From: Paenibacillus athensensis
GTDB taxonomy: Bacteria > Bacillota > Bacilli > Paenibacillales > NBRC-103111
Direction: 5' to 3'
Assembly: GCF_004514475.2 (NCBI RefSeq)
Contig: NZ_MYFO02000001.1
Location: 124,001-188,000 of the forward strand
Length of the DNA stretch: 64,000 nt
The notes below the pieces were generated by a model. It did not search any database and was not told the origin of the DNA. It was given only the letters and a program-made list of their open reading frames with translations. Below, one piece after another: positions 10,925 through 19,825 of the stretch. Numbering within the stretch: the stretch's first letter is position 1; the number at the start of each line of letters is the position of its first letter. Position numbers and translations under genes: made by a program.

Positions 10925-11649
10925 GCGGCGAGGAGAAAGTGCTGATTGTCGATGACGAGCCGAATATCGCCGAGGTTGCGCGACTGTATCTGGAGCATAA
11001 CGGCTTTAAAGCGATTGTGCTGACTCGGGGCGCACAGGTGATCGAGACGATTAAACGCGAGAAGCCGGTGCTGGCGATTCTCGATATCATGCTGCCCGAC
11101 ACCTCCGGCTACGAGCTGAGCGAGCGCATCCGGGCAATGGAAGAGCCGCTGAACCGGCTGCCGATCATCTTCCTCACCGCGCGCGGGGAGTCGATTGACA
11201 AGCTGCGCGGCTTCAACGCCGGCGGGGACGATTACATCGTCAAGCCGTTTGATCCGAACGAGCTGATCGCGCGGATCAAGGCGGTGCTGCGGCGCACGCT
11301 GCAGGGGGGCGCTGAAACGGGCGGCGCCAAGCCGGCCGAAGGCAAGCAGCTGCGCATCGGCACGCTGCTGGTCGATCTGGAGCAGTTCCGGGTGACGATT
11401 GACGGCAAGCGCATTGAGCTGACGCCCAAGGAGATGGAGCTGCTGTATTTTTTGGCCAGTCATCCGGCCCGGGTATTTTCGCGCGAGGATTTGCTGGGTT
11501 ATGTATGGAGCTTTGATTTCAGCGGTGGCACTCGCACGGTGGACGCGCACGTCAAAAATTTGCGCAAGAAGCTCGGTCAGCACAACGATTGGAGCATTCA
11601 GACGCTGTGGGGAATCGGCTATTCCTTCGAGGTGACCGCGCATGGCTAA
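10921..11649 (+). CDS. OmpR-family response regulator
   Basis: This 242-aa regulator has receiver residues 'LIVDDEPNIAEV', the phospho-acceptor in 'LAILDIMLPDTSGYE', 'IFLTARGES' and 'VKPFDPNELI', a Gly/Ala linker, and a winged-helix output domain ('ELTPKEMELLYFLASHPARV', 'RTVDAHVKNLRKKL'). The start is set by the 4-nt overlap with the DUF309 gene. It overlaps the kinase gene by 8 nt in the same style as the VanR/VanS-like pair at 5.4 kb. The 11-bp-spaced direct repeats at 13106-13145, before the export operon, are a likely target. Confidence 0.88.
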   Translation: MSGEEKVLIVDDEPNIAEVARLYLEHNGFKAIVLTRGAQVIETIKREKPVLAILDIMLPDTSGYELSERIRAMEEPLNRLPIIFLTARGESIDKLRGFNAGGDDYIVKPFDPNELIARIKAVLRRTLQGGAETGGAKPAEGKQLRIGTLLVDLEQFRVTIDGKRIELTPKEMELLYFLASHPARVFSREDLLGYVWSFDFSGGTRTVDAHVKNLRKKLGQHNDWSIQTLWGIGYSFEVTAHG

Positions 11650-13093
11650 ACAGTGGCTGGCCGCCCGGTTCAAAAGCTTGTATATCAAGCTGTTTTTGTC
11701 GTTTTTGGCGACGTGCGTGCTGTTTTTTGTCGGGCTGGGGCTGTTTTGGAATTATTACTTTACCGATTTGTTTTATAAGGATCAGAAGGAGCTGCTGGAA
11801 AAAAGGTTCGTCGAGGTGTCGCGTCTGCTCGCTTCCTATCAGGAGGGCTCGATCTCGACGCGCGAGCTGAATATCACGGTGCGGCTGGTGGCGCGCAGCA
11901 TCAACGGGCAGGTATGGCTCGTCGACGGCAAGGGGACGATGATGAACGGCTCCTCGGAGCAGCAGGGCTCGAATCTGCCGCATCAGCTCGATGCGTTGTT
12001 TATCGAAGGACTGAAGGGGAAAAGCGGCTTTCAGGTCGTCAGCTTTACCGGCCCGGGCAAGCTTCCGCTGAACCTGTTTACCTACTACGCGCCGTATCAG
12101 CTCAACGGCCAGGAAATCGTCGTGTTCCTGCAGGTGCCGGTCGGCGAAATTCGCGAGGCGCTGTCGGCGGTACGGATCAACATTGTGGTGCCGCTGCTGT
12201 TTTCGCTCGTGGCGGTTGGCGTGATTTTGTTTGTGCTTTCGCGCAAGCTGGCCGGGCCGCTGCAGCAGATGAACCGGGCGGCGCTGGAGCTGGCCGGCGG
12301 GGATTTCTCGCCACGGATTCCGGTCACGTCGCAGGACGAGGTCGGGCAGCTGGCCGCCAGCTTCAACTTCATGGTCGAGCAGCTGGAAGAATGGGAAGGG
12401 GCGCGTCAGGAGTTTCTCGCCAACGTCTCGCATGAGCTGCGCTCGCCGCTCACGACGCTGCGCGGCTTTATCGTGGCGATGAACGACAAGGTGATTCCGC
12501 CGGAGAAATACCCGCATTATTTGCAAATTTGCGATCAGGAGGTGCAGCGGCTGCAGCGGCTGGTGAACGATCTGCTCGATCTGGCGACGATCCAGAATGG
12601 CGTGGACGTGTTCCGGCCGCGGCCGCTGGAGCTGCGCGACAAGCTGGCCGCGCTCCTTGAAGTGCTGCAGGAGCCGGTGCGGGCCAAGGGCTTGTCGATG
12701 CAGCTGATTTTGCCGCCGCCGGAGCAGGGGAAGGCCGAAGCGTATCTGGACCCGGACCGCTTTGCGCAAATCGTGCAAAATCTGATTTACAACGCGATTC
12801 AATTCACGCCGGAGGGTGGCGCCATTACGGTTGCTCTGGATATCGGCGACGCGCTTCACGTGTACGTGCGCGATACGGGCAGCGGGATGTCCGACTCTGA
12901 GCTGGAACGCATCTGGGACCGCTTCTACAAAGCCGACGAGGCGCGCAGTCCGCGGCCTGACGGCAGCTTCGGCACGGGGCTTGGCTTGACGATTGTCAAG
13001 CACCTGGTCGGGGGGATGAAGGGCTCCATCGATGTCAAAAGCCGGCTGGGCGAAGGAACGGAATTTCGCGTCACGTTCCCGCGCTGCCCGTAG
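11642..13093 (+). CDS. Sensor histidine kinase
   Basis: This 483-aa kinase has TM helices at residues about 15-38 and 178-200, an extracytoplasmic sensor domain of about 140 residues between them, HAMP ('RAALELAGGDFSPRIPVTSQ'), H-box 'FLANVSHELRSPLTTLRGFI', N-box 'IVQNLIYNAIQFTPEGG', and G-boxes 'VRDTGSGM' and 'GTGLGLTIVKHLV'. It is the partner of the overlapping regulator. Given the operon downstream, the sensed signal may concern envelope stress or a toxic compound handled by the MacAB-like exporter; this is inference. Confidence 0.9.
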   Translation: MAKQWLAARFKSLYIKLFLSFLATCVLFFVGLGLFWNYYFTDLFYKDQKELLEKRFVEVSRLLASYQEGSISTRELNITVRLVARSINGQVWLVDGKGTMMNGSSEQQGSNLPHQLDALFIEGLKGKSGFQVVSFTGPGKLPLNLFTYYAPYQLNGQEIVVFLQVPVGEIREALSAVRINIVVPLLFSLVAVGVILFVLSRKLAGPLQQMNRAALELAGGDFSPRIPVTSQDEVGQLAASFNFMVEQLEEWEGARQEFLANVSHELRSPLTTLRGFIVAMNDKVIPPEKYPHYLQICDQEVQRLQRLVNDLLDLATIQNGVDVFRPRPLELRDKLAALLEVLQEPVRAKGLSMQLILPPPEQGKAEAYLDPDRFAQIVQNLIYNAIQFTPEGGAITVALDIGDALHVYVRDTGSGMSDSELERIWDRFYKADEARSPRPDGSFGTGLGLTIVKHLVGGMKGSIDVKSRLGEGTEFRVTFPRCP

Positions 13094-13105
13094 CCTGCCA
13101 GGCTC

Positions 13106-13159
13106 TTCATAATTTTTTCACAAGTTCCGCAAACATTGTTCATGATTGCCCGGTATCCT
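13106..13159 (+). promoter_or_regulatory. 11-bp direct repeats and promoter before the export operon
   Basis: TTCATAA (13106), TTCACAA (13117) and TTCATGA (13139) are placed at exact multiples of 11 bp, the arrangement bound by OmpR-family regulators on one DNA face. They sit just upstream of a -10-like TATCCT (13154-13159) with no good -35, as expected for an activated promoter. The regulator gene lies immediately upstream. Confidence 0.5.
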
Positions 13160-13182
13160 GTCCTTGAGACAGGATTTTTTTT
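13157..13182 (+). terminator. Terminator of the two-component operon
   Basis: CCTGTC (13157-13162) and GACAGG (13168-13173) form a perfect stem with a 5-nt loop, followed by A and T8 (13175-13182). The stem's left arm overlaps the presumed -10 TATCCT, so transcripts started there would lack a full hairpin and escape, while upstream transcripts would end. Confidence 0.75.
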
Positions 13183-13205
13183 GTGCATGTTTGGGGGTGG
13201 CGGCG

Positions 13206-13766
13206 ATGAAGCGACGATGGAACGCGCTGGCCGCGGGCACGGCGCTGACGCTGGCGCTGCTGCTCGGCGGGTGCGGCGCAGCGGGCGTGGCGCACCATGC
13301 GGCGTCGGCGGATAGCGTCCCGGCCGATGCGCCGGCAGAGGTGCAAAGCAGCAGCGAACGGCAGCTTGTGATGCTGTTTCAGGCGCTGCTGAAGCTGGAC
13401 CGCCAGCCGGGGCTGGCGATTGGCAAGGAGCAGGCCGAAGCGCTGCTGCCGCTCATCCGCCAGACCGAGGAGGCGGGCGGCGTCGGCGATGCCGAGCAAG
13501 GGCGCGTCGTCGCGCTGCTCAGCCCCAAGCAGCGGGCCTATTGCGATCAGCTGCTGCAAGGCATGCAGGCGCGCATGAGCGGGGACCACGCAAGATTTGC
13601 GGCAGGCCCGTCACCGCAGGAACGCGACAAGCTGATCGAGGATTTTAAAAACCGCAAGCAAACAAGCGGCCAAGCGTCCGCAGACGGGGCGCGCCCGCCG
13701 GTGGGCATGGGCAAAAGCGTCGAACAGCAGCTCATTGAGCTGCTGGAGTCCAAGGTAAAGCCGTAA
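13206..13766 (+). CDS. Lipoprotein of unknown function in export operon
   Basis: This 186-aa protein has an N-terminal lipoprotein signal with lipobox 'LLGGCG' (Cys near residue 23). The mature part is helical, with 'LVMLFQALLKLDR' and 'VVALLSPKQRAYCDQLLQGM', and ends in a Glu/Leu-rich helix ('VEQQLIELLESKVKP'). The ATG at 13206 follows GGGGGTGGCGGCG. It is the first gene of the adaptor-ATPase-permease operon, 22 nt before the adaptor, and could be a regulatory or sensory subunit of the exporter. No family was recognised. Confidence 0.75.
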   Translation: MKRRWNALAAGTALTLALLLGGCGAAGVAHHAASADSVPADAPAEVQSSSERQLVMLFQALLKLDRQPGLAIGKEQAEALLPLIRQTEEAGGVGDAEQGRVVALLSPKQRAYCDQLLQGMQARMSGDHARFAAGPSPQERDKLIEDFKNRKQTSGQASADGARPPVGMGKSVEQQLIELLESKVKP

Positions 13767-13788
13767 ACGTTGGGGAGGAAAGCGAAAC

Positions 13789-15543
13789 ATGAAATGGTGG
13801 CGGAGCAAATGGTTCATCGTAATTGTGGCCGTAGCGATTTGCGGGGCCGGAAGCTGGTTGTATTTGGCCAAGGGTAAGAAATCGGCGGCTGCCGAGCAGA
13901 CGGAGGTGGTCGTGGAGGCGAAAAAGGGCAATATTCGCTCCTCGGTGTCCGGGACCTCGCAATTTGAGCCCAAGGAAACGCAAATCATCTCCGCGCCGGC
14001 TGACGGAACGATCAAGTCGATCCATCTGGTCAAAAATCAGCCGGTGAAAGCGGGCGACGTGCTCATTGAGCTGTCCAGCAGCACGCTTGAGAACGACCTG
14101 CAGGACGCGCAGATGGCTTACGAGCAGCTGCAGCGCGACATGACCGACCTGCTGGCGCAAGAGGGCAGCCTGCAGGCTACAGCGCCGATCAGCGGCAAGA
14201 TTACATACGGAGGCAATCTCGACGTTGGCTCGACAGTCAACAAATCGACGAAGCTGGCGACGATTGCCAATGTCAGCAAGCTGACGGTCACGCTGCCGTT
14301 TTTCCTGGAGGACGCCGTTCAGCTGCATAAGGGCGATCCGGTCGATTTGACGATGGATGGCTTTATGCTGACGAAAACCGGCACGATCCAGAGCATCGGC
14401 AATGACCCGAAATCGGACGGCAAGGGCGGCAAGCTGCTGGACGTCGAAGTGGCGATCGATAACGACGGCTCGATGGACGCGGGCATGAACGCGCTGGGCA
14501 CGGTGACGATCGGCGAACGCTCGGTCGACTCCGAGGGCAAGGCGCAGCTCGCGTATAGTCAAACGGCTTCGGTGCTGGCCAATACGTCGGGCAGTATCGT
14601 CAAGCTGCCTTACAAATCCGGCGATATTGTCAAAGCGGGCGCAGTCATCGCCACGTTCGAAAACGATTCGATCCAAAGCGACGTGGACAGCAAGCAATCG
14701 GCGATTGACCGTCAGAAGCTGAAGGTCGACGCCGCGCAGGAGAAAGTCAATAACCTGAAAATTGTCGCACCGTTTGACGGCATTTTTTCCACCGATTTCG
14801 TTAACAAAAAGGTCGACGTCCTGAGCAGCTATCACGCCGGCAGCAAGGTCGACAGCGGCACGCAGTTCGGCGCCGTGGCCAGTCTGGAGGACATGCAGCT
14901 GCCGATTCAGGTCGACGAGCTGGACCTGCCGAATATCAAAACCGGCATGAAAGCAGAGATCAAGGTCGATTCGCTGCCGGGCCGGACGATTGCCGGCGAG
15001 GTCACGCAGGTGTCCACCGTCGGTACGACGACGAACGGCGTTACCTTCTACGATGTGGTTATTGCGGCGAAAAATACGAACAATCAGCTGAAATATGGCA
15101 TGACGGCTACAGCCGAGGTGCTGATTCAAGACAAAGAAGGCGTGATCTATTTGCCGCCGGAGGCGCTGCAATCGCAGAAGGGCAAGCGCTTTGTCTCGCT
15201 CAAGAAGCCGGACGGCACGGTGGAGGCGCAGCATGAAATCGAAATTGGCATCCGCTCGAAAACGCAGATCGAAATTACGAAGGGCTTGAATGAAGGCGAC
15301 AAGGTCGTCATTCCGCAGCTCAAGCGCCAGCAAAATCTCAGTCAGGACGAAGTGAACCGTTTGCGTCAGCAGTTCCAGCAAAACGGCGGCGGGGCCGGCG
15401 GCTTTGGTGGCGGAGCCGGAGGCTTCGGCGGAGGAGCAGGCGGAGCGGGCGGTTTCGGCGGCGGAAATAGCAATGGCGGCGCGACGCGTGTCGGCGGCGG
15501 CGGAAACGGCGGCGGTGGCGGTGGTGGTGGCAGCAATCGATAG
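13789..15543 (+). CDS. MacA/HlyD-type efflux adaptor with Gly-rich tail
   Basis: This 584-aa membrane-fusion protein has an N-terminal TM anchor (residues 6-24), a split biotinyl-lipoyl domain ('SAPADGTIKSIHLVKNQPVK' and later 'KIVAPFDGIFSTDFVNK'), helical hairpin segments (about 100-120 and 300-325) and a beta-barrel region ('VDELDLPNIKTGMKAEIKV', 'YGMTATAEVLIQDKEG'). The last 55 residues are an unusual Gly/Phe/Asn low-complexity tail. In MacAB-type exporters this subunit links the ABC permease to substrate outside the membrane. ATG 13789 follows GGGGAGG. Exporter genes follow directly. Confidence 0.9.
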   Translation: MKWWRSKWFIVIVAVAICGAGSWLYLAKGKKSAAAEQTEVVVEAKKGNIRSSVSGTSQFEPKETQIISAPADGTIKSIHLVKNQPVKAGDVLIELSSSTLENDLQDAQMAYEQLQRDMTDLLAQEGSLQATAPISGKITYGGNLDVGSTVNKSTKLATIANVSKLTVTLPFFLEDAVQLHKGDPVDLTMDGFMLTKTGTIQSIGNDPKSDGKGGKLLDVEVAIDNDGSMDAGMNALGTVTIGERSVDSEGKAQLAYSQTASVLANTSGSIVKLPYKSGDIVKAGAVIATFENDSIQSDVDSKQSAIDRQKLKVDAAQEKVNNLKIVAPFDGIFSTDFVNKKVDVLSSYHAGSKVDSGTQFGAVASLEDMQLPIQVDELDLPNIKTGMKAEIKVDSLPGRTIAGEVTQVSTVGTTTNGVTFYDVVIAAKNTNNQLKYGMTATAEVLIQDKEGVIYLPPEALQSQKGKRFVSLKKPDGTVEAQHEIEIGIRSKTQIEITKGLNEGDKVVIPQLKRQQNLSQDEVNRLRQQFQQNGGGAGGFGGGAGGFGGGAGGAGGFGGGNSNGGATRVGGGGNGGGGGGGGSNR

Positions 15544-15570
15544 CCGCAGCCGGAAAGGAGAGTCGCAGAC

Positions 15571-16287
15571 ATGAATATGATCGAGCTTAGCGAGATTACG
15601 AAAACCTACAAGCGCGGTGCGGAAGAGCTGCACATTCTCAAAAGCATTTCGTTGTCCGTGGCAAAAGGCGACTTTGTCGCCATCATCGGCCCGAGCGGCT
15701 CCGGCAAATCGACGCTCATGAATACGATCGGCTTGCTCGACGTGCCGACCTCCGGCAGCTACATCCTCGATGGGGTGGCCACCGAACGGATGAGCGATAA
15801 CCAGCTCGCCGAGCTGCGCAATCAGAAGATCGGATTTATTTTTCAGCAATTCAATCTGCTGCCCCGACTGACGGCGATGGAAAACGTCGAGCTGCCGATG
15901 ATTTACGCCGGCATTGCCAAGAAGGAGCGCAAGGAGCGTGCGCTCTCCATGCTCAGCCTGCTGGGGATGGGAGAACGCGGCCATCACAAGCCTAGTGAGC
16001 TGTCCGGCGGCCAGCAGCAGCGGGTGGCGATTGCCCGGGCGCTGGCGATTTCGCCGTCGCTGATTCTCGCCGACGAGCCAACGGGCGCACTGGATTCGCG
16101 CACCGGCGAAGAGGTGCTGGAGCTGATTCTGCAGCTGAACGAGCAGGGCAACACGATTGTGCTGATTACGCACGATCATCACATTGCCGACAACGCCAAG
16201 CGCGTCGTGTCGCTGCGCGACGGGCTGATTATTGGCGACCACAGGAACGATGCGGCGTTAGCCGGCAAGCGCGAGGTGACGGTATGA
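15571..16287 (+). CDS. MacB/LolD-type ABC ATPase
   Basis: This 238-aa nucleotide-binding subunit shows Walker A '[17 protein letters not shown]', Q-loop '[20 protein letters not shown]', signature '[16 protein letters not shown]', Walker B '[12 protein letters not shown]' and H-loop 'IVLITHDHH'. It energises the permease encoded next, whose start overlaps its stop by 4 nt. ATG 15571 follows GAAAGGAGAG. The split between ATPase and permease is the usual Gram-positive form of MacB. Confidence 0.93.
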   Translation: MNMIELSEITKTYKRGAEELHILKSISLSVAKGDFVAIIGPSGSGKSTLMNTIGLLDVPTSGSYILDGVATERMSDNQLAELRNQKIGFIFQQFNLLPRLTAMENVELPMIYAGIAKKERKERALSMLSLLGMGERGHHKPSELSGGQQQRVAIARALAISPSLILADEPTGALDSRTGEEVLELILQLNEQGNTIVLITHDHHIADNAKRVVSLRDGLIIGDHRNDAALAGKREVTV

Positions 16288-17462
16288 AAATAACCGAGTT
16301 GTTCTCTATGGCGCTGCGTACGGTTACGGCCAACCCGCTGCGGACGATTTTGACGATGCTGGGTGTCATTATCGGGGTGAGCTCGGTGGTGACGCTGGTT
16401 GCGATCGGCCAAGGTACGTCGGAGAAAATTGCGCAGCAATACGAAAGCCTCGGCACGAACCTGCTCGTGGTCAACGTGAACGGCAACGGCCGGGCCACGC
16501 AGCTGAATTACGACGAATTGATGGATTTCGAGAGCTTTCCCGAATTTCAGTCGATCGCACCGACGATGACGAAGGCCGGCTCAAACATCAAGTACGACCG
16601 CACGCAGGACAAATACAACGTGATCGGCACGAACGACCGCTACCTGTCAATTGTCAAAGGACAAATCGCCTCCGGACGCAATCTGTCGCCGGCCGATCAG
16701 GAGTTTCGCATGAATGTCGCCGTGCTCGGCAGCGAAGTCGCCAAAGCGTTCTTCGGCTTCCTTGATCCGGTGGGCGAAGAAATCAATATTGACGGCGTTG
16801 TGTTTACCGTGGTCGGCACGATCAAGGAGAAGGGCTCGAATATCGGCGGCGCTTCGATTGACGATTCCGTCATTGTGCCGCTGGAAACGGCCCGCCGCTC
16901 GTTCAAGCTGGGGCAAATCCGCACGACGTATATTGAAGCGCCGACAAAGGACGATATTTACAAGGCGCAGGATACGATGAAGCAATATTTGACCTACAAA
17001 TTCAAAAGCGATACCGGCTTTACGCTGATCAACCAGGATGAGCTGCTTAACGCCCGCACGGAAGCCACGAATACGCTGACCAACCAACTGGTCGCGGTTG
17101 CGCTGATTTCCCTGCTGGTCGGCGGCATCGGCATTATGAATATTATGCTGGTGACGGTCAGCGAGCGGACGCGCGAAATCGGGATCCGCAAATCGATCGG
17201 CGCCAAGCGCAAAAACATTTTGCTGCAATTCCTGGTGGAAGCGACGGTGATCAGCGGCTTCGGCGGCTTGATCGGTCTGGTCGTCGGCGTGGTGCTTTCT
17301 ATGGCGTGGCCGCATTTCAACCCGCAGCAGACGACCAAGCTTTCGCTGGATATCAGCTTGTATGCCTTCCTGTTTTCGGTGGTGGTCGGCATTGTATTCG
17401 GGCTGTATCCGGCGAACAAAGCCTCCAAGCTGCGTCCGATTGACGCATTGCGCTTTGATTAA
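16284..17462 (+). CDS. MacB-type ABC permease (FtsX-like)
   Basis: This 392-aa permease has the MacB layout: TM1 near residues 20-42 ('RTILTMLGVIIGVSSVVTLV'), a large extracytoplasmic domain (45-265), and three closing TM helices (about 270-295, 315-342, 358-380) with the FtsX motif 'VTVSERTREIGIRKSIGAKR' and end 'NKASKLRPIDALR'. It overlaps the ATPase gene as ATGA. Such systems are mechanotransmission exporters that move peptides, lipoproteins or antibiotics outside the membrane rather than classical alternating-access pumps. Confidence 0.92.
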   Translation: MKITELFSMALRTVTANPLRTILTMLGVIIGVSSVVTLVAIGQGTSEKIAQQYESLGTNLLVVNVNGNGRATQLNYDELMDFESFPEFQSIAPTMTKAGSNIKYDRTQDKYNVIGTNDRYLSIVKGQIASGRNLSPADQEFRMNVAVLGSEVAKAFFGFLDPVGEEINIDGVVFTVVGTIKEKGSNIGGASIDDSVIVPLETARRSFKLGQIRTTYIEAPTKDDIYKAQDTMKQYLTYKFKSDTGFTLINQDELLNARTEATNTLTNQLVAVALISLLVGGIGIMNIMLVTVSERTREIGIRKSIGAKRKNILLQFLVEATVISGFGGLIGLVVGVVLSMAWPHFNPQQTTKLSLDISLYAFLFSVVVGIVFGLYPANKASKLRPIDALRFD

Positions 17463-17494
17463 CGATAATCCACTTCAGGCAAGGAGGACTTCCA

Positions 17495-19591
17495 TTGAAA
17501 CCACAGCGTACGATGAAACGGCTGCTGGGCCGATCCGCATTGCTGATCGCTTCCGCAGGGCTTGCGGTTCTGCCGCTGTCGACAGCGGCCTTCGCCGAGC
17601 AGATGGGCGTTTATATTAGCGATTCGGTTTATTTCTCTCTCGATCAGGTAACATTGTCCGGCAATACGGACTCCGCTTCCTTGCGTTTTGCGCTCCAGTT
17701 GAACAACGGCAGCGGCAGCGCGGTCGATTTCAACCGCTACGGCGTCAAAGTCGTCGATCCGAGCGGCGTTGCCTACAAGGCCAAGCTGACGGAAAAAGCG
17801 GGCGCGCGCGTCAAGGCTCATCAGGCGCAGTCGTACAAATTCAGCGCCGACGTGCCGGCCGGCGTCGATGCGTCGAAGCTGACCGTCGACGTCTTTGAAT
17901 GGAGCACAAGCGCTTCCGGTTACATGAAGGAGGTCGGCGCGCTGTCGGTCGGCGCGGCGATGGAGAGCAGCGGGGGCGCGGAGCAAACCGCCGTGCTCAA
18001 TATGAAGGACATTGATACGACCTTGACCGACGATACACTGATTTCCGCGGAGCTGGGCAACAGCTACCGGGTGTACAAGGACGGCGTCTGGATGGTGTAC
18101 ACCGACCTGACGCTGGAAAATCTCGGCACGATCAGCTACAAGCTGCCCGACGCCCTGGAGTATCACCTCCAGGCTCCGGGCGGGCTGCTCTACGGCGCGA
18201 TCGTCACCGGCAGCGGCGTGCCGACGCTGCTCCCGGGCGCACGCCAGCAGGTGACGCTGCAGGCGTCGGTGCCGGCGAGCCTGTCCACCGACGGGCTCGC
18301 GCTCGTGTTTTCGCCGAAGGGACAGGCGAAAACGACCACGCTGGCCTCGCTCGGCATAGGCGGCTCCTTCGCCAAAGCGAAGGTCGGCGAAGCCGCCGCT
18401 TATCCGCGCGAGGACGCGCAAGGGCTGACCGTCGCCGCTTCCTGGGCGTCGGCCAACAAGCTGAGCGACGGCCTGCACGTGCAGGCTAACGTGACGCTCA
18501 GCAACAGCGGCAGCGACATCGTCGCGCTGCCGGCGCTCAGCGCCGAGTTCCAGGCGCTGCGGGGGGCTTTGGCCGTCGGCGCCAGCGACGGCTCGGCGCA
18601 CCCGGCGTATTTGGCGCCGGGGGAAAGCGCGACGTACCGCTTCTCCGGCATCGTGCCGGCGGGCGTCAGCACGGACGCTCTCCAGCTGGTCGTGCTGGAG
18701 AGCGCTGCCGCCCAGGCCGCTGATGCGGGAGCGGGAGCCGCCGCGGGCAAGGGCAGCGCGCTGCCGGTGCTCGTCGCCGGCTTGGCCGGCGTCGGCAGCA
18801 ACGCCGAAGCGACGGCTTACGATGCAGCCAAGCCGTATACGCTCGGCTCGCCGCTGCCGCTGTCCGGCAGCAACGCCGTCGACTCCAATCTGGAGGTCGC
18901 GCTGGAGGACTTGCACATGCACAAAAACGACGATTACGGCTACAATACCGTCATCGCCAAATATAAAGTGACGAACAAAGGCACAACGGCCATCGACGTG
19001 CCGAATCTGGCGACTGAGCTGTCCAGCGGCTCCGGCTACACGTATGCCGGCACGCGTCAGGCGCTCGCGGTCAAGCAGCTGCTGCCGAATACCAGCTACG
19101 TGGTCAGCTACTCGTACATGATGTCGTCGTCCGATACGGGCGAGAAGCTGGCGCTGGGCGTCTACGACGCGGATCATCTGTCGCTCGGAGCGTTCCAGGT
19201 CGCGCTGCAGCAGGAGCCGGAGAACGGTCCGTTCTCGTTCTATCCGTTTGACGTGACGTTTAACGATTACGCAGCGAGCTGGACGTACAACAGCGGCGGC
19301 TTCATTTACCGTTTGCGTCTCAACCTGTCGCTTGAACGCAAGGACGCTGTCATCGTAGATTCAGCCTTCTCGAAAATGACCTTCGATCTGGTCGATCCGT
19401 TCGGCGAAGTGCTCAGCACGACGTCGGTGCCGTTTAGCGGCAGCGGCAAGCTGATTGACGGCGAGCAAATCGTGACCTTCTCCAGCATCAAGGGCGATCA
19501 GGTGCAATCCGGCCTGTCGGTCCGCGTCTATGAAGAAATCACGACTGCAGACGGCCCGGTCAAACGCCTGATCAAAACGATGCCGCTGTAG
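17495..19591 (+). CDS. Secreted protein with five tandem beta-sandwich modules
   Basis: This 698-aa protein begins at a TTG with AGGAGG 8 nt upstream. It has a signal peptide ('LLIASAGLAVLPLSTAAFAE', cleavage after AFA). The rest holds about five related modules (roughly residues 40-165, 170-310, 320-440, 450-590, 590-698). Each has a beta-strand with Asn-Gly-type turn ('LQLNNGSGS', 'LTLENLGT', 'VTLSNSGSD', 'YKVTNKGTT'), a 'LxPG' loop, and a closing 'VPAGVSTDALQLVVLE'-like segment. They look like Ig/CARDB/DUF4352-type extracellular folds. No sortase motif or TM anchor follows. As last gene of the MacAB-like operon it may be an extracellular binding partner or substrate of the exporter; this is inference. 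Confidence 0.8.
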   Translation: MKPQRTMKRLLGRSALLIASAGLAVLPLSTAAFAEQMGVYISDSVYFSLDQVTLSGNTDSASLRFALQLNNGSGSAVDFNRYGVKVVDPSGVAYKAKLTEKAGARVKAHQAQSYKFSADVPAGVDASKLTVDVFEWSTSASGYMKEVGALSVGAAMESSGGAEQTAVLNMKDIDTTLTDDTLISAELGNSYRVYKDGVWMVYTDLTLENLGTISYKLPDALEYHLQAPGGLLYGAIVTGSGVPTLLPGARQQVTLQASVPASLSTDGLALVFSPKGQAKTTTLASLGIGGSFAKAKVGEAAAYPREDAQGLTVAASWASANKLSDGLHVQANVTLSNSGSDIVALPALSAEFQALRGALAVGASDGSAHPAYLAPGESATYRFSGIVPAGVSTDALQLVVLESAAAQAADAGAGAAAGKGSALPVLVAGLAGVGSNAEATAYDAAKPYTLGSPLPLSGSNAVDSNLEVALEDLHMHKNDDYGYNTVIAKYKVTNKGTTAIDVPNLATELSSGSGYTYAGTRQALAVKQLLPNTSYVVSYSYMMSSSDTGEKLALGVYDADHLSLGAFQVALQQEPENGPFSFYPFDVTFNDYAASWTYNSGGFIYRLRLNLSLERKDAVIVDSAFSKMTFDLVDPFGEVLSTTSVPFSGSGKLIDGEQIVTFSSIKGDQVQSGLSVRVYEEITTADGPVKRLIKTMPL

Positions 19592-19722
19592 TCGGCAGAC
19601 GCGCGGGTTCATCCGGCTCGGCCGGCCAAAGCTACACCGGCCCTGTCGGCGCTCACTGCGCCGTGCCTTTTCCATCCAGCGCCGGCCGCTGCAGGCCAAT
19701 CGCAAAGTCAGACAGTGTTTAA

Positions 19723-19825
19723 TTAAGCAGCCTGAAGGGCATGCGTTCGGTAGCGTACCGGGCTCATGCCCTTTAGTTTAGTGGAGGTACTGGTTAAGCT
19801 CATCTTTAAAATGTTCAGTCCCTTC
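19723..19825 (-). mobile_element. Remnant of an IS3-family transposase 3' end
   Basis: On the minus strand, ending at 19723, one frame reads 'TKLKGMSPVRYRTHALQAA' plus stop, the C-terminus typical of IS3/IS150-group OrfB. Just upstream another frame reads 'EHFKDELNQYLH', which normally precedes it by a few residues (YYNxxR). The junction has lost about seven codons and the frame. No other part of the element and no inverted repeat were recognised, so only a scar of the insertion remains. The rest of the 500-bp gap 19592-20091 shows nothing coding apart from a leader ORF near its end. Confidence 0.65.

Noticed and set aside
15390-15540. GGC-rich tandem sequence at the 3' end of the adaptor gene as a possible DNA repeat element
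   Set aside because: It is in frame and encodes a Gly-rich tail; no transposon or CRISPR-like structure.
13732-16242. Very long minus-strand ORF (836 aa) opposite the adaptor and ATPase genes
   Set aside because: It is antisense to clear genes, rich in Arg/Gln/His/Leu as expected from the complement of GC-biased codons, and shows no domain or ribosome binding site.
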